Below are positions 1-11,960 of a stretch of 64,000 nt of DNA, in pieces (position 1 is the first letter of the stretch; the number at the start of each line of letters is the position of its first letter). Where the stretch lies: positions 33,427,339-33,491,338 of the forward strand of contig CM049316.1 of the NCBI GenBank assembly GCA_026874595.1, read 5' to 3'. The position numbers and the translations under genes are program-made. This stretch comes from Sipunculus nudus. Lineage: Eukaryota > Annelida > Sipuncula > Golfingiida > Sipunculidae. The notes below the pieces were generated by a model, which was not told the DNA's origin, searched no databases, and saw only the letters and a program-made list of their open reading frames with translations.

Positions 1-1047
1 GTGTGTGGACAGATATAGACCAGTTACAGATCGAGTTTGCGTTTCGTCCTGGTTGACCTACTTTTGACCGTTTTATGGCTCCTAAACTTAGAAATTTTCA
101 TGAAAAATAGAAATATTCATGACAGATACACATGTACGGACTTTTTTTCGCAATGCCTGCAGATATTGGCCTAATTTTTGGTGTGTGGGCAGATATAGAC
201 CAGTTACAGATCGAGTTCGCGTTTCGTTCCGGTTGACTTACTTTTGACCATTTTACGGCTCCTGAACATAGAAAATTTCATGAAAAATATGAAATTTCAT
301 GACAAATACACATGTACAGACGTTTTTTCGCAATGCCTGCAGATATTGGCCTGAATTTTGGTGTGTCGGCAGATATTGACCAGTTACAGATGGAGTTCAC
401 GTTTTGTCCCAGTTGACCTATTTTTGACCGTTTGACGGTGCTCTAACATAGAAAATTTCATAAAAAAGGTGCACATGTATGGACTTTTTTTCGCAGTGCC
501 TGCAGATATGGGCCTGATTTTTGGTGTGTAGGCAGATAATGACCAGTTACAGATCGAGTTCTTGTTTTGTCTCAGTTGACCTACTTTTGACCATTTGACT
601 GCTCCTGAACATAGAAAGTTTCATGAAAAATATAAATTTTCATAACAAATGCATATGTACTGACTTTTTTTCCTCAATGCCTGCAGATACCACCCTGATT
701 TTTTTTGTGTTGGCAGATAATGACAGTTACAGATCGAGTTTGTGTTTCATCCTGGTTGACCTACTTTTGATTGTTTTACGGATCCTAAACATAGAAAATT
801 TCATGAAAGACAGAAATTTTTATGGAAAATGCACATGTATGGACTTTTTTTCACAATGCCTGCATATACTGGCATGATTTTTGGTGTGTTGCTTGATAAT
901 GACCCGTTACAAATCGAGTTTGCATTTTGCCCTTGTTGACCTACTTTTGACCATACGACACCTCCTGAACTTAAAAATTTTCCAAATTTTACAAATGTTT
1001 CTAATTTGCCCAAGGCGGGGGCATTCGTGTTGTTCCGACACATCTAG
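1..1047 (+). mobile_element. Family A Helentron-like element, 3' part with six ~180-bp tandem repeats
   Basis: Six tandem copies of a unit of about 163-182 bp start near 1, 181, 361, 524, 706 and 884. Each opens with a GTGTGT...GCAGATA phrase and contains TTGACCTACTTTTGACC and TTTCATGAAAAA. The array runs into a terminal block: GGCGGGGGCAT (1014-1024), a hairpin built from GTGTTG and CGACAC, then CTAG (1044-1047) followed by T. The same terminus closes the copies at 4167 and 38658. A 3' hairpin followed by CTAG at the element/T junction is the known pattern of Helitron/Helentron 3' ends, and internal tandem repeats are typical of their non-autonomous derivatives. The 5' end lies left of the window. 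No Rep/helicase coding is seen, so this copy is non-autonomous. Short reading frames here are repeat DNA. Confidence 0.75.
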
Positions 1048-2114
1048 TGTGAAATTAGGTCACTCTGATATAATTTAGCCATAATGCTAGGTCAGGAAGC
1101 ATGCTTATATAAATGCTATTGACTCCATTATTATGCATTAGAATTGGATAGCATCAGGGGTTTTGATTGGATTTTGTTTTAATTTAGTTGAAAACATTGA
1201 CATGTTAGACTGATTTACCTTCGGTTGACCTCGCCCCTCATTCTGACCTAATTTTGACATAAAACCTGGTCAGACAGGATACCATTATCAATGTAATTGG
1301 TTCCTCTATTATTTATTAGAACTGGACCAAATGATGCATTCTTCATCAGTGTTTGTAAAAGTACCAATTTTACTCTTGCCTTTACTTTTGCTTTCAAGGT
1401 CAAGTCACAGTAGAATTTGGACATCATTTGTTTGTCAACACAAAAGCACCGAGGGTTTTGGTTGGATTTTTTAGGCGTATTTTGATATGAATTCCTGAAA
1501 TTATGTGACCATGGGTGCTTCATAATACAGCTTTATCTAGTTTACTTTGTGACAAGCACTGTCTACTAGAGCTGCACAATATTATCAATATTTCTATATA
1601 CCATGATACAGTGATTTGCATAATGCATATGGCAGAACATATTTAGTTAACCTGTGAGCTTATACAATGGTTTGGCAGTTTCTGTCATCCGACCGTACTG
1701 TAACCAATACTGTCTCAAAAATGACAGGAGCTGGCTAGCATAACCAAATTTTATGCAAAATCAGTCATCTAAAAAACTTCATTTTGCTTATTTTTTTATA
1801 TTTACTTTTATTGGAAAAAAGCTAATAAAAACCTTTAAAAATTTTCTTCTCTGAAACTGTCTAGACAAATTGTTTAATATAAATTCAGAGAAATATTTCA
1901 TGAAACCATCTGTCAGGTTTGTTTGAATGGTTCCAGTCTTCTGATGAATACTGGCCGAGTTACAGGAAGCTGAACTTGGTAATTTTGCCAAAAAAGATAC
2001 TAAAATTACAACATTAGAAACAGCTTTTTTTACAATATTTTTATGCAAATGTTGGTCACATGAGTCATTTAAGAAATTGAGGTGTTGGTGGTACCACATG
2101 CTTCAAGCTTTTTT
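1048..2114. other. AT-rich non-coding stretch
   Basis: No gene is recognised. Two loosely similar segments (about 1090-1175 and 1260-1475) share phrases such as TTTTGATTGGATTTT. Around 1720-1860, phrases such as GACAGGAGCTGGCTAGCA and TTCTTCTCTGAAA recur near 6890-7035 and partly near 44085, suggesting remnants of an older dispersed element. Confidence 0.4.
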
Positions 2115-2482
2115 AGCTTGGTTGACTAAGTCAACTTGGGTATAAGAATGGCGCTTTGTCCGTCGTCGGTGCAGGGGACCAGCCACCCGGCTCCAGTCAT
2201 CAGTTAGCAGGGTACAAATTGTAACTGCTGGTCCTTGAAACTTCTAAGTGAACATCCAGGGAGGTCAATAAAAAATCTCCCTGAAAACCTGAAATAAGGT
2301 CACTGTGACCTATATCCTCCGAGCTATAAGGCTTGAAAGTACACCCCAGAATAATCCTTAATTTAATACAAAATCCCAATATCTTGATAATTAATGCATG
2401 GGTTGTTATGAATCTTGCCTTGAATATTGAGCATGACTAGTTAGGTCAGTTCCAGAAAAGAGGTGTTGCCACCTTTATTTTT

Positions 2483-4167
2483 GAGTGGCTAGGGCATATA
2501 GTTTTACCCATGTCAGTCATTCTGTCCTTCCATCATTCCAAAATCAAATAGTTGTACGGACTTTTTTTCACAATGCCTGCAGATATTGGCCTGAATTTTA
2601 GTGTGTGGGCAGATAATGACCAGTTACAGATCGAGTTCACATTTCGCTTTTTGACCCAGTTGACCTACTTTTGACCGTTTTACAGCTCCTGACCATAGAA
2701 AATTTCATGAAAAATATAAATTTTCATGACAAATAAACATGTACCAACTTTTTTCTGCATTGCCTGCAGATATTGGCCTGATTTTTGTAGTTTTAGCAGA
2801 TAATGACCAGTTACAGATCCAGTTTAAGTTTCGTCTCAGTTGACCTACTTTTAACCATTTGACGGTGCCCTAACATAGAAATGTTCATAAAAAATATAAA
2901 TTTTCATGGCAAGTGCACATGTACTGACTTTTTTTCGCAATGAGTGCAGATACAGCCAGATTTTTTGTGTGTGGGCAGATAATGATCAGTTACAGATGGA
3001 GTTTACATTTCGTCCCGGTTGACCTACTTTTGATTGTTTTACGGCTCCTAAACATAGAAAATTTCATGAAAAAAATAAATTTTCATGACAAATGTACATG
3101 TACAACCGTTTTAGCCCTCAGCTAATAGGCTGATGGGCTATTGTCGTCACCCAAGCTGTCCTTCTGTCCATCTGTCTGTCTGTCCGTCCGGAGTCAGGCC
3201 ATCCTGCGTCTGTTAACTTTTACCTTTTGAGCAGGATATCTCTAAAAGGATTCACTGTTGGAATTTTATTTCATCAGTGAAGATGTATATCAACAAAATC
3301 TTGGTCAAGTGCAAAGATGGGTGACCTTGACCTATTTTTCTTTGTTTTAGAGCTGATTATACAAAAACACTCAGAAGCTTAGATCTCAGGAACCATTGTG
3401 TGGTTTTTCACAAAACTTACTATGATCATTTAAAATGATGGTCTGTGTGTGCTGCACAATTTCGGTGGCACCACCTACAATTTCTGATTTTTAAATGAAT
3501 TTTTATCGGATTTTTCAATTTTCGCATTTTGTGCAGGATATCTGCAAAGCAGGTATTCAAAACAGGAACTTCATTTCTTCAGTGTTGTTGCATGATATTT
3601 ACAAAATCTTGGTCAAGTTCAAAGATGGGTGATCTTGACCTACTTTTCAAGGTCACAGAGCTTAGTATAGAAAAAAAACATAGGAGCTTATTTCTCAGGA
3701 AGAATTTGGTGGATTTTTATGAAACATGTTACATACCTCTCCAATTTAAATTTATAACTATAATTATCAGCTTTTGCTTATATTCTAGTTTCACAATGCA
3801 ATGCTTACAGATACTGGCCTAATATTTGGTCTGTGGGCCCATTATGACCACTTACAGATCGAGTTCGCATTTTGTCCCAGTTGACCTATTTTTGACCATA
3901 TGACAGATCCTGAACATAGAAAATTTCATTAAAGACAGAAATGTTTTTTAAAAAATGCACATGTATGGACTTTTTTTCACAATGCCTGCAGATACTGGCC
4001 TGATTTTTGGTGTGTTCTTGATAATGACCCGTTACAGATGCAGTTTGCGTTTTGCCCTTGTTGATCTACTTTTGACCATACGACACCTCCTGAACATTTT
4101 ACAAAATTTAACAAATGTTTCTTATTTGCCCAAGGCGAGGGCATTTGTGTCGTTCGGACACATCTAG
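2483..4167 (+). mobile_element. Family A element (copy A2) nested in B1
   Basis: It starts GAGTGGCTAGGGCATATAG, matching the 5' region of the copy at 33317 but lacking its first ~17 bases. It has three ~185-bp repeat units (about 2553-3115), a (GTCT/GTCC)n stretch (3160-3195), a unique interior (3200-3790), about two more repeat units (3790-4080), and the family 3' end GGCGAGGGCAT, hairpin (GTGTCG/CGGACAC), CTAG at 4164-4167. The B4 copy at 45.7 kb provides an approximate pre-insertion sequence across this site. Confidence 0.75.
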
Positions 4168-5221
4168 TGTCATATTGTAACAAATATTGTATTTTTTTAC
4201 TATAAAATGACAACAAAAATGTTAGTTTCTCAGCTGTGATTACATCCAGTGTCCCAAAACCTTGTGTGTTTATTGATCACAAGTGGATGCCCTATAGTAA
4301 TCACCATGTCTGTCTGTCTGTCTAGCTGTTCGTCTGTCTGTCTTTCCATCTGTCCATCCACATAAATCCTCAGATGATAACTTTGGATAGACACATCAAT
4401 TTTAAACTTGACTTTTAAGGCCCACAACTAAAGCAAAAACCTGTATGATATTTTGGTCATGAGGTCAAAGGTCAAGGTCACAGAAGTCAAATATTTAGAA
4501 AGATTATGGCTGCATTTTAAGCCAAATTTTTTCAGCCCAAACTTTCCATCTTGTGCATTTAGCTGACTTAATTGCCAGTATGGATAGAGCATAAATAAAT
4601 TTGGGGTCACAAGGTCAAAGGTCCAGATTGCAGGGGCCCTCTGTTCATGAATTAGTTTTCAGATGTCATAACTCCAGTTTAGTTTGACATATTGGCTTCA
4701 GACTTAACTTGTATATGGCTCACCACTAAAGTATGAATCCAGTTGATTTGGGGGTCCAATGGTCAAAAGTCAAAGTTGCAGGACCCATTTCTTTAAAATG
4801 AATGTGTATGCATTTCAAGCCAAACTTTTCATCATAAACCTTCCATTTTCAAGATATTGCTCACCTGCCAGTAGGGGAAGATTTTATTCCATTTTGGGGT
4901 CAATTGTCAAGGTCAAAGGGCCTATCCATTTACAAATTAGTTTTTAGATGAAAATTTAGCTTTGGATTGACAGATTGGCTTCAAACTTGAATTATTAATG
5001 ATCAACCACTCATGTAAGAATCATTTTGATTTTCAGGGTCCAGAGATTAAAGGTAAAGGTCACAGGAGCCACATCTTTAAAGGATTGTGGATGGAATGTA
5101 AATCAAACATCTAATCCCAAACTTTCCATCTTTCACACATGGCTTACTTGGCCAAAGTGAGGAAACCTGTAGAATTTGAGGTTACCCGGTCAGAGGTCAA
5201 GGTCACTGGATCCACTTTTTT

Positions 5222-6699
5222 AGCTCAGCTGACTGTAAGTCATCTGAGCTATAGCGATCACCCTTTGTCCGTCGTCCGTCTGTCCGTCTGTCTGTCTGTC
5301 TGTCCATCCGTCCGTTAACCTGGCACAAAGCTTAACCTCTGGACTTAGAAACTTGTAACTTGAGATTCTGGGAGGTCAATGAAAAATCTCCTTGGAGACC
5401 AGAAATGATGTCTCTGTTACCAATATCCTTTGAGCTATGGGGCCCCAAAGTACCCCCCAGAATAGTAAAAAATTTCATACAAAAACTTCAATATCTCATT
5501 AACTACATCACTGATGGTCATGATTTTTTGGCATACATATTGATCATGAGATGTTTCATCAGTTTCTGCAGACTGGTGGCAACACCTGTATTTTTCGATT
5601 ATTTACGAATTGTTTTCTCTATTTTTGAGACCTTTAAAAATGTGAACATCTGTTAACAAGGCACAATTTTGTAAAGACTAGACCTAGAATCTTCATTCTT
5701 TACACACTGAGAGACCTATGAAAAGTCTCCATGGAAACCTGAAATTAGGTCTCTGTTACCCATATCCTAAGAGCTATGGTACTCCAAAGTACAGCTCAGA
5801 ATAATGGAAAATTTGATACAAAAGCTGAAGTATCTGAACAACTAATGCAGAGATCACCATAATTGTTTGCATGGATATTGATCATGGAGTGTTTCATCAG
5901 TTTCTGCAGACTGGTGGCACCACCTGTATTTGTTCAGGTTTTTTTACGAATTTTTTTCTCTATTTTTGAGACCTTTAAAGATATGAACATCTGTTAACAG
6001 GGCACAAATCATAATAACTGGACCTAGAATCTTCATTCTTGACACACAGGGAGACCCATGAAAAGTCTCCATGAAAACCTGAAATTAGGTCTCTGTTACC
6101 CATATCCTTTAACCTGTATGGCTCCAAAATACCCCCCAGAATAATGAAAAATTTGATACAAAAACTCCAGTATCTTAATAACTCTTTTTACGAATTTTTT
6201 TCTCTATTTTGAGACCTTTTAAGATGTGGTTATATGTCAACAGGGTACAAATAGTAACAATTGGACCTAGAATCTTCATTCTTGTCATGCAAGGAGGCCC
6301 ATGAAAAGTGTCTGTGGAAACCTGAAATTAGGTCTCTGTTTCCCATATCCTTCAAGCTATAGGACTTCGAAGTATCCCTCAGAATAATGGAAAATTTGAT
6401 ACAAAAGCTGAAGTATCTGAACAACTAATGCAGAGATCACCATGATTCTTTGCATGTATATTGACCATTAAGTGTTTTTATTAGTTTCTGCAGACTCGTG
6501 GAGCCACCTGTATTTTTTTTAAGTTTATGCATTTTTTCTCTTTTTTTTAAATATATATAAATGCAGACACAATCTTGGCCTGTTAGTTAATCTGTTTGAT
6601 GCTTCAGTTGAATGGGTATATACTACAATTCAGATGATAAAATTTCCTTTTACAAATCTCTTCCCAGTCAGCTGAGCGTCATGACCTATGGGTCACTTG
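5222..6699 (+). mobile_element. Family B element (copy B2) nested in B1
   Basis: The 5' end AGCTCAGCTGAC continues into a foldback with CTGAGCT and is preceded by a run of T. A (GTCC/GTCT)n microsatellite follows at 5265-5315, then three degenerate repeats of about 300 bp each containing GAAATTAGGTCTCTG-type text and a GGTGGCACCACCTG-like palindrome. The 3' end has GTCAGCTGAGC (6667-6677), the inverted copy of the 5' end, then a TGACC/GGTCA hairpin and CTTG at 6696-6699. The flanks join as TTTTTT/TTTTAAAAAAAG, and the uninterrupted B4 copy reads GCTTTTTTAAAG there, consistent with insertion into a T run without an obvious target duplication. Confidence 0.75.
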
Positions 6700-6851
6700 T
6701 TTTAAAAAAAGATTGTAACAATAATCAAAATGCTGCAAGTCCAAGGATAATAAGGTCACAAGGTCATTGGTTAAGGTCAAGACTGTCATTCTGAAAAAAA
6801 ATATCATAGACAAATTCAGCTGAGCGTTGAGACCCAAGGGTACCCAGTTTG

Positions 6852-8813
6852 TATGGGTTTTATTGGTCATCAGTACATTAACCCATAATTTCTCAGGAAT
6901 GGCAGGAGCTAGCATCCCCAAATTTTATAGAAAAAGCTGTCACATATCAAATGTTGTTGGATCGATTGAGTTTTTGTGGTGCCACCTTCATCATCTTACA
7001 AAAAAAACTTTGAAAATCTTCTTCTCAGAAAACATTCAGAGATGAGCTCTATTAAGTTGTCCAAATGGTGTGGGTTTGATGAATTTTGGCCATGTTACCT
7101 TATTGTGTACTTTAGTATTTGGCCAAATAAGCAGACCTGGTGTCGATCGATGCAAATTTTTCAATTCCAATTTAAGAACTTTTATGAAACTTAAATTCCA
7201 ATTCAATTTGATTCAGTGTGCTGGAGAAAAATATCATTTCCCATTCAATTCAAATAATTTTTTATTCAATTCAAATTCAATTCACAATTCAAAAAGGTAG
7301 CAAATCATTTTAATACATTTCAATTTTCACTGGTGTGTAAGAAGTGTAACTATACAGGTGTTCTGTTACATTTGCACAAGTATACAACTTACAGTTTTGT
7401 TAAGAATTGGTTGGATTTGCTCCATAATTAAATGAAATATGAGTAATTATGAGTTTTACTATGTCATGTGGTAAGGCAGAGCAGCCAGATAGGTTTTACT
7501 GGGCAATTATTCCTTTCGATCATGTAAACTGCCTTAATTGCAGTAAATGTTTATTTGGATTTCAAGTGAGTGGCCATGGCATTATAACCTGGTGTAATTG
7601 ATAAGAATGTAAATATTTTTTTCGTGATGAAAAACATTAAAGTTCTCAATCTTTTAAACATTAGGTGGGGGTTAATTACAGTATATATTCCCTAAAAACA
7701 GCAAGATCAATAAACTTTGTGCCTGAATGAGCACTCATGATTATTGACAGAATTATTGGATCTTTAACAATGAAAGGACCGCTTATTGTTTTAAACATTC
7801 TGATAAAAAAATCCGATATGATTGATGGATATGATAATCTTTGTCAGGTTAAATAAAACTTTTTAGCCAAAGACTTTCAGTATGTTTAAACAGATTACCC
7901 AACATGCCAGATTGTGTCTGTATCTATTAGTAGCTTTGAAGACTGCCAACTATTTCAATTTGGTAACAGACCAAAGTTAAGTCTGGATCTATTTATATCT
8001 TTTAGACCAGCTGATAGGTGCAGAATACTTCAGCTGGTGACAGAAGCACTAAATTTGGTATGTGTAATCCAGAGGGCCTATCTTTTTCATAAGGAACTTA
8101 AGCCAACAAAAATTTAAAGATGGTGGCAATTTTCAAGATGGCTGCCATTTACCACTTTCAGATCAGGCTTTTGGTAATAAAACATGACTCATCAAATAAA
8201 GGAGGATTAAGCAACAGGATTATAAACTGGTTTCAATTGCCAGCTAAAAACAGCACTTTGTATAACACCAAATTTGCCTGTATTTATGACTAAGAGCTTT
8301 ATCACATGTGTAGTGACTCAAACAGTGTAGTCAAAGGGCTGTTTTTGGCTCAAAATTTTCAGGTTTATGTGATGCATGATTTTCAGTTGACTGGGAGTAT
8401 GCAATTCCAGCTGTAGAGCCTGTACTGTCCTGTAGGTTCCTGCAAAGCAGGAGACGATACATATGTGTGGCACATGGGTTCTAGGCTGAGGTAATGTCAT
8501 CATCATAGCCCTTTAGGTTTGCTGATATGCATTAACTTATTTACATAGACATTGATGTTTCACTAGTACCTGAAAAAATGCAACAGAGTCTTGCTCCAGT
8601 AGCATTCTGCTAAGGCTTGGCATCTAAGGGGATAGGGTAGACAAGCCTGAGTCAAGTGGTTACTATATTAACGAGAGTGATGTTGAAAGATCATGTGATC
8701 TTTCATGCATGACATATACTGAATATGATGACGTAACAGAGCCTGTGACTTGAACCTCTACAGGAAACTTGCTTATGTTTAGCTTATTTCTGACCGAGTG
8801 ATCAGTCAAGCCA
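6852..8813. other. Mostly unique AT-rich DNA with an (AATTC)-rich patch
   Basis: No gene is recognised. 7160-7295 is a low-complexity patch of AATTC/CAATT phrases. 7860-8045 has a diverged second copy at about 24990-25160 (see findings). The remainder shows no coding or structural signal that I can support. Confidence 0.5.
7860..8045 (+). repeat. Dispersed repeat, copy 1 (partner near 24990-25160)
   Basis: Phrases in the same order in both places include TTTCAGTATGT, ACAACATGCCA-like text, GACTGCCAACTATTTCA and TGGATCTATTTATATCTTT. The copies differ by scattered substitutions and small indels. No open frame is conserved between them, so this looks non-coding. Confidence 0.6.
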
Positions 8814-8828
8814 CCCCCCCCCCCCCCC
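8814..8828 (+). repeat. poly(C) tract, 15 bp
   Basis: Uninterrupted run of C. Similar runs occur at 36969-36984, 45539-45556 and 58693-58707. Confidence 0.9.
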
Positions 8829-9109
8829 AACCTTCCTTTTGTTTAGGTTTCTCAGACCTTCTTCAGGGAGTACCTGGACCCTCCAGTAATTATTTATATA
8901 TTCTGTCACAAGTTTACACTTTGTTCATTTTCATTACTATGATAATACTGTTGTATTTGCTCCATCATATTTTAAGTTGGTTAGCAATATTATATTCATT
9001 TTATCGCAGTTTCAGGGTAATTCTGCCCTAATGGCAGAAACAAGGGCAGAAAGGTATTTCTGCAGAACTGCAGTTGCCAGGCAAAACTGACAGCAGAAAT
9101 GGCAATGAC
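8829..9109. other. Unassigned stretch
   Basis: A pyrimidine-rich stretch ending in TTTAG sits just before 8847 and resembles a splice acceptor, but no exon homology can be recognised after it. Confidence 0.3.
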
Positions 9110-9400
9110 TAGACTGGCCCAGTCCATGAAATTGTTATGACTTAATTGTTGCTTCTGACAGAGAAATCAAATGCTCACGCGTTGTTTCGCACTTATTAAC
9201 AGTACCACCATCTAGTGGCAACTCATATAACTAATTTACAATTTTCTGACCCTCTTATTTCATGGACTAGCTGGTAATCTTGGCTAGTTCCCAGACGGTC
9301 AGCGCCACCCATCACTGACTCGCTGAACTAAGGTCTTTTCCAGTGATTTCAGCAGTGTTCTTTCCCAGATTCTTTTTCAAAACCAACATGGTTCATTCAG
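9110..9400 (+). repeat. Dispersed ~290-bp repeat, copy 1 (partner 42058-42342)
   Basis: It shares, in order, TAGACTGGCCCAGTC, GAGAAATCAA, GTGTCGCACTTA-like text, CTCTGACCCTCT, TTTCATCGACT-like text, GTCAGCGCCAC and CCAAAACCAACATGGT with the second copy. An internal inverted repeat pairs CCAGTCCATGAAAT near the left end with ATTTCATGGACT near 9258. It may be a MITE or SINE-like family; the class is not determined. Confidence 0.65.
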
Positions 9401-11029
9401 TCATCGCCTATTCTGGGCTTCCAGTTGGCTACTTCACCATTATTTTAAGCATTTTATTTGTAAACGCAAATACTAAAGCCAAGGCAGGGCTAGGCAATGG
9501 CAGAAATTTTCCAACCCTGGTTTCTCTGATCTGTATAAAAATATTATGATTGATGGTGAAAGGAACTCAACTGAAGACAATGGTGTCTTCATGGAAACCA
9601 TCTCTGACCATAAATATCTGAAGTTACTTCATTCACAGTCATCATATTATTGCAGTGTTTGAACATATGAGGTATGTTGAGAGTGATTAGGGATGAAGGT
9701 GAAATGGATTTCACAAATTGAAAATTACTGTATATTTCAAGAAATATTTTGGAAAATATTTATTTTTTTGCAGCCTCCTGGAGTAAACGTATGTATATGT
9801 GTACTTAACTGTAAATGTGGCCAACCTGAGGTGAAAAAAAATTCATTTTCCTTTTGTTGTGTCATTATTTAAATTTATCCATTTTTCTGTTGAGATGTGT
9901 ATAAATGCAATTGAGTTATTCCTTCTCATTTCAGCAGATCTGAGAGAGTATTGTCGCATGACCTCTCCCAATTTGCTTAATACTTCTTTGTCTGATAGAG
10001 ATATATAATAATAGGTACTTGACCAAATTTGGGAAATTTCTAACAAATACTCTCAATTTCTGTGTGACTGAATTATGTTATTACAAACTCAGAGGGGAAC
10101 TTTTTAAGGAAAGGTGCAGTTTTGAAGGAGGCATATCTTTGGACTGGGTAGTCCATGAGACTAGAAATTGTGCAGATTGAACATTCTGTACTGGCTTAAT
10201 GGATAGATAGAGTCAGATCAATAATATAATATAGTTTGTGTGTGTTACAAGCCCCTAGAAAACACATAAATATCAGGCAAGATTACATTTTTTCATATTT
10301 TGTGTTTTAATGTCACCAGTTAAAACAATCACAACACCTTAACCTTGCAAATAAGTTCAAAATGTCTAATAATACTGAAAATTATACTTGGCTAGATTTA
10401 GCCAATATGTCTGAAAATGTGCCCTACTTATGCTACAGAAATGAAAAATCACATTTTCAAAAACCTTAAAATAATAAGCTTAAACATGAATGTAATTCTG
10501 CATTTCTTCTGGTGGTTATGAAAACCTTAAAAATAACATTTTTACATAACGTTTTTAATGTGCAGTCTATTTACATGATCTGAATCTGAACAAGAGGAAT
10601 TTGCAGTTCCTGCCATTTTGAATTGGTTTTTATTATATTGTGCTTTGAATAGGTCAGATTCCTTTATGGTAAGGTTGCTGCCCTCATCATATATTTGCTA
10701 AAGTCCAGGTTGTAGGAATGCTGATAGGACAAAGAATGTGTGCTGTTGGGATAGAAACAATGTCTTTCATTTTGGCCATGAAAAATTCTCGCTTGGTCTG
10801 CCAGGATGCATGAATTTACAAACAGTTCATTAAATTCATAAGATGTATCAGACACAATCTCACCCATCATCTTTTGTCATAAATACAAGTAAAAATATTG
10901 GCCTTGGAGGGAAGTCATGGTGATAGAGTCACCAGGCACACCTTAATTTTCATTAGTAGAGGTTCTGCTTCCATAAGGTTCTTGATTAGATAGTGAAGCA
11001 ACAAAACCATCAACATCTGAAAACATTTT
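9401..11029. other. AT-rich DNA, no gene recognised
   Basis: No coding, RNA or repeat structure that I can support. Short open frames on both strands have no recognisable domains. Confidence 0.4.
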
Positions 11030-11960
11030 GCATTGTCAAATCCAACATATAGCTAATGCCCAGAGCAAGAACACCTTCTTTATTCACAAAGAACTGTGAT
11101 GTTCATCTTAGCCCAGCAGTATACTTCCTCTGGGGTTAATGTGTGCATGTGCTCTTCACAACCTTAGGCTTTGCAGACTGGCTCCTGTCAACCCTTCATA
11201 GGGCCCTTTGCCATTGGTTGTAGCAAAATAGTGTCACTCCGCTGTGAGTCCAAAATCATTCTACACTAGTGATTTCACAGATTTGACATAATCATAAAGT
11301 TTTTAGCTTGTGAAGAAGCTCCATCTGAGAAGTAGTCTATAAATTTCCTTAGAGCTTGATGAATAGTCATGATATATGGTACAAGCACTTTCTGGAAGTT
11401 GTGCACTGTGTCATGTTTTAAACAGTCACAAAACACAAAATGTCTGCTTCCACTTGTCCATTGAGATTATTGTAGACCACAAATGGATGGAGTATGGCCA
11501 CACTCTTCCCCAAGTGAAAGGCCTGAGCAGCATCTTAAAATGACAAAGGAATATTTTCTGAAAGGTCACCACAAAATTGCAGTATCATCAGCAAAATGTT
11601 TTCTTGTTTTAATCAGACAAGTAGGAACTCTGGACCTTGGCTATGCAGTGGGGTTTGGTGACTAGGTCTACTTTAGTGATGAGATTTTCTATGAAAGCAG
11701 AGCATGTCTCTTCATGTTCATGGGTTACCAGTGCTGTCTGGTTAGTATGAACCCACTTATCTACCCATTGGTTCTGTCACAAACCAGCTTCCCCAGGATA
11801 GTCGTCACACATGTGGAGCACACACTGCTTGTGGTCTTCAGTACAGACAAGCTTTGTAATCAGCATGTGGTAGGTGACATCAGGACCTATGCAAGATGCC
11901 ATCAGCATTACATTTTGGTGTATGGTGCACAGAGGTTGAATGAATACTTCTATCTCCAAC
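11030..11960 (-). pseudogene. Degenerate transposon-type protein of unknown function
   Basis: Reading the minus strand in several frames gives a chain of peptides in consistent order: a Cys pair with CDDYPGEAG (ORF ending near 11777), then WVHTNQTALVTHEH and FIENLITKVD, then HCIAKVQSSYL, then QDAAQAFHLGKSVAILHPF, then FIDYFSDGASSQAKNF, then EWHYFATTNGKGPYEG, and finally LTPEEVYCWAKMNI. From memory, this order resembles a large uncharacterised protein family, common in bivalves and cnidarians and probably mobile-element-linked, that has a CxxCPG-type motif, a QDAAQ.FHW..S segment and a YFSDGAAAQYKN segment. Several frameshifts and stops separate the pieces, so it is dead. The family assignment is from recall; that it is a broken protein gene is better supported than its identity. 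Confidence 0.5.

Larger units (their letters stand above)
2115..6851 (+). mobile_element. Family B element (copy B1), interrupted by A2 and B2
   Basis: This is an old copy of the family whose 5' end reads AGCTCAGCTGAC; here it is degenerate, AGCTTGGTTGAC, after a T run. Its interior (2150-2482, 4168-5221 and 6700-6851) matches the copy at 45306-46584 in order: a GTCCGTCGTC region, CTGAAAACCTGAAA-type text, CAGCTGTGATTACATC, then AGGTCAAAGGTCAAGG-rich text. The 3' end near 6820-6851 shows CAGCTGAGCG followed by a degraded hairpin (GAGACCCAAGGGTACC). It is split twice, by an A element at 2483-4167 and a B element at 5222-6699. No coding capacity is evident. Confidence 0.65.
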
